From the NCBI GenBank assembly GCA_045636705.1, contig JAZTYA010000023.1, positions 1 to 8,978 on the forward strand: a DNA stretch of 8,978 bases. The letters are read 5' to 3'. Both the position numbers and the translations under genes were made by a program. The DNA is from SFWF01 sp045636705. Lineage in GTDB: Bacteria; Bacillota; Clostridia; Oscillospirales; Acutalibacteraceae. The notes under the pieces are model-generated. The model had not been told where the DNA came from. It searched no databases and saw only the letters and a program-made list of their open reading frames with translations. Shown here one piece after another: positions 6,193-8,978 of this stretch. The first letter of the stretch is position 1; each line of letters opens with the position of its first letter.

Positions 6193-7353
6193 TTATTTCT
6201 TTCTCCAAACCATTTTGTTTACAACGCCGGTGTAAGACTGAATAATTTTAACAACCTTTGTTGAAACGTTTTCATCAACATAGTTAGGAACAGGAATGCC
6301 AAAGTCCTTATCACTATTCATCGATACTGCTGTATCAACAGCTTGAAGAAGGCTGTTTTCGTCGATACCTGCAAGGATAAAGCAAGCCTTGTCAAGTGCT
6401 TCGGGTCTTTCAGTCGAAGTTCTGATACAAACAGCCGGGAAAGGCTTTCCAACGCTTGTAAAGAAGGAACTTTCCTCGGGTAAAGTACCGCTATCAGAAA
6501 CCACTGCAAAAGCATTCATTTGTAAACAATTATAATCGTGGAAGCCTAAAGGCTCGTGTTTTACGATTCTGCTATCAAGCTTAAAGCCCGATTCGTCCAG
6601 ACGCTTTTTGCTTCTTGGATGGCAAGAATAAAGGATAGGCATATCGTATTTTTCTGCCATCTTATTGATTGCACCAAAAAGGGATAAGAAATTTTCCTCA
6701 GTATCGATGTTCTCTTCTCTGTGAGCAGAAAGAAGTATGTATTTGCCCTTCTCAAGTCCTAAGCGCTCATGAATATCACTCTTTTCAATGTTAGCTAAGT
6801 TCTCGTGAAGCACTTCTGCCATAGGAGAACCGGTAACGTAAGTGCGTTCTTTAGGAAGACCACACTCAGCAAGATAACGGCGAGCATGCTCAGAATAAGC
6901 CAAGTTAACGTCTGAAATAATATCAACGATTCTTCTGTTGGTTTCTTCGGGTAAGCACTCATCTTTGCAACGGTTGCCTGCTTCCATGTGGAAGATAGGA
7001 ATATGAAGTCTTTTAGCGCCGATTACAGAAAGGCAAGAGTTTGTGTCACCTAAAACTAAAACCGCATCAGGCTTAATTTCAACCATTAATTCATAGGACC
7101 TGGCAATGATGTTACCCATTGTTTCGCCAAGATTTGAACCTACTGCATTAAGATAAACATCAGGGTCTTCAAGGCCTAAGTCCTTAAAGAAAACACCATT
7201 TAAATTATAATCATAATTTTGACCTGTATGAGCAAGGATGGTATCAAAGTATTTTCTGCACTTATTTATTACGGCAGCTAGTCTTATAATCTCAGGTCTT
7301 GTACCAACAATTATAAGAAGCTTTAATTTGTTATTGTTCTTAAACTGAGCCAT
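6193..7353 (-). CDS. wecB: Non-hydrolysing UDP-N-acetylglucosamine 2-epimerase family protein (WecB/FnlC-like)
   Basis: This 386-residue protein has the usual length and GT-B fold signatures of the family that inverts C2 of UDP-HexNAc sugars through a UDP-releasing intermediate. Visible motifs are VGTRPE (16-21), HTGQNYDY (42-49), LGDTNSC with D103, HMEAG with E124, PEETNRR with E137, SAHREEN with H211 and a late SDSGTLPEESS (286-296) with TERPEA (314-319). D103, E124, E137 and H211 correspond in motif context to the catalytic Asp, Glu, Glu and His of E. coli WecB. The AGNRCKDECLPEETNRRIVD stretch and the AYSEHARRYL and VTGSPMAEVL segments recall the FnlC/CapG/WbjD branch, which acts on a 6-deoxy HexNAc in UDP-FucNAc synthesis, rather than classical WecB. 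The exact substrate is therefore open; ManNAc or a 6-deoxy epimer are both possible. It follows the aminotransferase by 21 bases with a weak AGGA site, and a terminator follows it. Confidence 0.88.
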   Translation of the reverse strand: MAQFKNNNKLKLLIIVGTRPEIIRLAAVINKCRKYFDTILAHTGQNYDYNLNGVFFKDLGLEDPDVYLNAVGSNLGETMGNIIARSYELMVEIKPDAVLVLGDTNSCLSVIGAKRLHIPIFHMEAGNRCKDECLPEETNRRIVDIISDVNLAYSEHARRYLAECGLPKERTYVTGSPMAEVLHENLANIEKSDIHERLGLEKGKYILLSAHREENIDTEENFLSLFGAINKMAEKYDMPILYSCHPRSKKRLDESGFKLDSRIVKHEPLGFHDYNCLQMNAFAVVSDSGTLPEESSFFTSVGKPFPAVCIRTSTERPEALDKACFILAGIDENSLLQAVDTAVSMNSDKDFGIPVPNYVDENVSTKVVKIIQSYTGVVNKMVWRKK

Positions 7354-7374
7354 TTAATTTTCCTGCCTTTTTAA

Positions 7375-8514
7375 TTAATCGTTAAAACAAGACTTAATGA
7401 GTTCTATAACATAATCTTGCTCTTCCTTGGTCATCTTAATATCTGAAGGCAAGCAAAGTCCTCTAGCAAAGATTTCCTCATTTACGGGATAGTTTTCAGC
7501 AGTAATAAAATCTGCATCATGGAAAACAGGTTGCATATGCATCGGCTTCCAAATAGGTCTTGTTATAACGTTATATTCTAAAAGTTTATTATGTATATCC
7601 ATAGGACCTACGCTTGAACGACTATCAATCTTTATGCAAGAAAGCCAGAAGTTAGGAGAAGATTCTTCGAGATAAGGATTCATTTCAACAGGTAAATCCT
7701 TAAATGCCTCCTCGTAACGCTTATATATTTCGGTCTTTAAAGCCTTATGTTCCTCAATATGTTTTAACTGGCCTCTGCCGATTCCTGCAACAATGTTAGA
7801 CATACGATAGTTATAGCCAATCTCATTATGCTGATACCAAGGAGCAGGTTCCTTTGCCTGTGTTGACCAGAAAAGAGCCTTTGCTCTTGCAGCTTCGTTA
7901 TCGGTAATAAGCATTCCGCCACCAGAAGTGGTAATAATTTTATTACCATTAAAGCTTGCAGCTGAATAATTGCCGAAAGTACCACACATTCTACCCTTGT
8001 ATGTAGCCGATAAAGCTTCAGCAGCATCTTCAATTAAAACAGCATTATGCTTTTTGCAAATTGCCATAATCTCATCCATTTTTGCAGGTACACCATAAAG
8101 TTGAACAGCGATAACTGCCTTAGCGTTAGGATACTTAACAAATGCTTTTTCAAGGGCAACAGGGTCAAGGTTCCAAGTTTCTCTCTCACTATCAATAAAA
8201 ACAGGAATACCGCCCTCATAAACCACAGGGTTTACGCTTGCAGCAAAGGTCATATCAGAGCACAACACAACATCCCCCGCCTTAACACCGGCAAGCTTTA
8301 CTGCAAGATGCAATGCTGCTGTACCAGATACAAGACAGAGTGTATTTAGGGAGTCTATACCTAAGTATTCTTTAAATTCCTTCTCAAAATTATCACAGTT
8401 AAATCCAAGAGGAGCAACCCAGTTTTTATCGAAGGCCTCTTGAACATACTTCATTTCATCTCCATGCATTGTAGGAGTAGATAATTCGATTCTTTTGTTT
8501 GTGTTGTTAAGCAT
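7375..8514 (-). CDS. PLP-dependent sugar aminotransferase, DegT/DnrJ/EryC1 family (EpsN/PglE-like)
   Basis: The protein has 379 residues, typical for the family that transfers an amino group to a 4-keto nucleotide sugar. Motifs seen are the opening LSTPTMHGDE, NWVAPLG (31-37), SGTAALHLA (63-71), IEDAAEA with cofactor-binding D163, SFNGNKIITTSGGG with Schiff-base K192, EIGYNYRMSN (231-240) and TRPIWKPMH (318-326). From memory it matches Bacillus EpsN and the bacillosamine enzyme PglE closely around the lysine, so a UDP-4-keto-6-deoxy-GlcNAc substrate is likely but inferred. No 4,6-dehydratase, acetyltransferase or glycosyltransferase lies in the window, so the pathway must be completed elsewhere. 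AGAGGA sits eight bases before the ATG, and a promoter lies about 85 bases upstream. It is the first gene of a two-gene operon with the epimerase. Confidence 0.92.
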   Translation of the reverse strand: MLNNTNKRIELSTPTMHGDEMKYVQEAFDKNWVAPLGFNCDNFEKEFKEYLGIDSLNTLCLVSGTAALHLAVKLAGVKAGDVVLCSDMTFAASVNPVVYEGGIPVFIDSERETWNLDPVALEKAFVKYPNAKAVIAVQLYGVPAKMDEIMAICKKHNAVLIEDAAEALSATYKGRMCGTFGNYSAASFNGNKIITTSGGGMLITDNEAARAKALFWSTQAKEPAPWYQHNEIGYNYRMSNIVAGIGRGQLKHIEEHKALKTEIYKRYEEAFKDLPVEMNPYLEESSPNFWLSCIKIDSRSSVGPMDIHNKLLEYNVITRPIWKPMHMQPVFHDADFITAENYPVNEEIFARGLCLPSDIKMTKEEQDYVIELIKSCFND

Positions 8515-8598
8515 TTATTTTTCCTCTTTTATTATAAATAAAACATGTTTTTTATATGCCGGGATAAAAATATGCTACAAAAACATATATATATATTA
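8515..8598 (-). promoter_or_regulatory. AT-rich leader of the sugar operon with Shine-Dalgarno
   Basis: The predicted leader is about 77 bases, starting near 8592. It begins in an alternating AT run (8585-8596), contains the perfect palindrome AAACATGTTT (8541-8550) and ends with AGAGGA (8521-8526) before the ATG at 8514. No terminator-like hairpin is seen. The palindrome could be an operator but could also be chance in such AT-rich DNA. Confidence 0.45.
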
Positions 8599-8627
8599 AT
8601 AATATTACAAAATTGTAAACTTGTCAA
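8599..8627 (-). promoter_or_regulatory. Near-consensus sigma-A promoter of the aminotransferase-epimerase operon
   Basis: The -35 box TTGACA (8622-8627) is perfect. The -10 box TATTAT (8599-8604) differs from consensus at one position, and the spacer is exactly 17 bases. Transcription should start near 8592, towards the aminotransferase. Strength close to consensus suggests constitutive or high expression unless a repressor acts. Confidence 0.85.
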
Positions 8628-8687
8628 TTAATTTTAACAAAAATATGACGTTTTTGTATGTTTTTTTCTAAATTAATAAAATCTTTC

Positions 8688-8975
8688 CTAAATATCAAAG
8701 CAAGCGCGCTCAGCTGTAAAGGGTCTAACCTTTGTATTTGCTACCTCTACATGAGCAGAATGAACAGAATACCCCTTCAACGCTTCTTCGCTTTCAAATA
8801 CAGAATAAAGCATTACGTCAACGTTTGAACTGGGCAACGGTTTTGTTTCAACCTTAATTTCAACAAGTCCCGGTATTACTCCCATCAAGGATTCAAGACC
8901 GTCCTTTATCCCCTGTTTTACCTCGTCATTGTTATGTTCCTCTTTAAGTTTCCAAAGAATAATATGTTTTACCAT
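8688..8975 (-). CDS. Dabb (stress-responsive dimeric alpha/beta barrel) domain protein
   Basis: This complete 95-residue protein opens MVKHIILWKLKEE, the usual start of the stress-responsive A/B barrel (Dabb) family. The order is also typical: strand with H4 and W8, a helix (about 15-30), the PGLVEIKVE strand (35-43), the VDVMLYSVFESEEALKGY strand-helix (52-69) and the final HVEVANTKVRPF (75-86). Members are small cytoplasmic dimers of ferredoxin-like fold; some plant relatives are stress-induced or act as cyclases, while bacterial roles are mostly unknown. The ATG lies three bases from the window edge, so its ribosome binding site is not visible. It ends in TAG at 8688, and the strong promoter 60 bases further on suggests it belongs to an upstream transcription unit. 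No convincing terminator follows it. Confidence 0.85.
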   Translation of the reverse strand: MVKHIILWKLKEEHNNDEVKQGIKDGLESLMGVIPGLVEIKVETKPLPSSNVDVMLYSVFESEEALKGYSVHSAHVEVANTKVRPFTAERACFDI

Positions 8976-8978
8976 AAA

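Noticed and set aside
6193..7353. The epimerase as a hydrolysing NeuC/LegG enzyme of sialic-acid-like synthesis.
   Set aside because: The motifs around E124-R141 and the SDSGTLPEESS segment resemble the non-hydrolysing FnlC/WecB branch, although only a tree or an assay would settle it.
6318..8349. Short frames inside the epimerase and aminotransferase genes on either strand.
   Set aside because: The host frames carry full catalytic motifs, so these alternatives are out-of-frame shadows.
8637..8657. Inverted repeat with seven-base arms (8637-8643 and 8651-8657), followed on the plus strand by a T-run.
   Set aside because: All arm pairs but one are A-T, no plus-strand gene ends there, and the minus-strand side lacks a U-tract, so a terminator call for the Dabb gene is not justified.
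1..8978. Mobile elements, phage genes, toxin-antitoxin or anti-phage systems, tRNA and rRNA.
   Set aside because: I saw no transposase, integrase, terminal inverted repeats, or tRNA/rRNA signature.

Overview
The window looks like chromosome from an uncultured or gut-type member of the Clostridia (Oscillospiraceae/Lachnospiraceae range). This is inferred from the low to moderate G+C, the strong AGGAGG and AGAGGA ribosome binding sites, the sigma-A type promoters, and a very large secreted protein of BspA leucine-rich repeats, F5/8 type C domains, cysteine-rich repeats and Ig-like tandem repeats. All recognisable genes lie on the minus strand, so transcription runs from high to low coordinates.

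Positions 8688-8975 hold a small complete Dabb-domain protein. A 173-base AT-rich gap follows, carrying a near-consensus promoter (TTGACA, 17 bases, TATTAT). It drives a two-gene sugar-nucleotide operon: an EpsN/PglE-like PLP aminotransferase (7375-8514) and, 21 bases downstream, a non-hydrolysing UDP-sugar 2-epimerase of the WecB/FnlC family (6193-7353). The operon ends in a clear intrinsic terminator (6153-6187). Both enzymes are of kinds that prepare amino-deoxy sugars for capsule, exopolysaccharide or protein glycosylation.

Ten bases after that terminator is a second good promoter (TTGAAA, 17 bases, TAAAAT with an extended TG). It starts a leader of about 208 bases. Just before the Shine-Dalgarno the leader carries a terminator-like hairpin with a C(UUCG)G tetraloop, and an upstream segment can pair with the 3' arm of that hairpin instead. 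This looks like a transcription attenuator or riboswitch expression platform, and it is the most interesting non-coding signal here.

The leader feeds one giant open frame from 5900 to the window edge, at least 1966 codons with no stop. I translated most of it codon by codon from the sequence. It encodes a signal peptide, LRR block 1, F5/8C domain 1, Cys-rich repeats, F5/8C domains 2 and 3, LRR block 2, more Cys-rich repeats, and 77-residue Ig-like repeats running off the edge. Any anchoring domain lies outside the window. A plausible but unproven link is that the sugar operon makes a surface glycan while the giant protein acts as a regulated adhesin. I saw no mobile element, CRISPR array, tRNA or rRNA.
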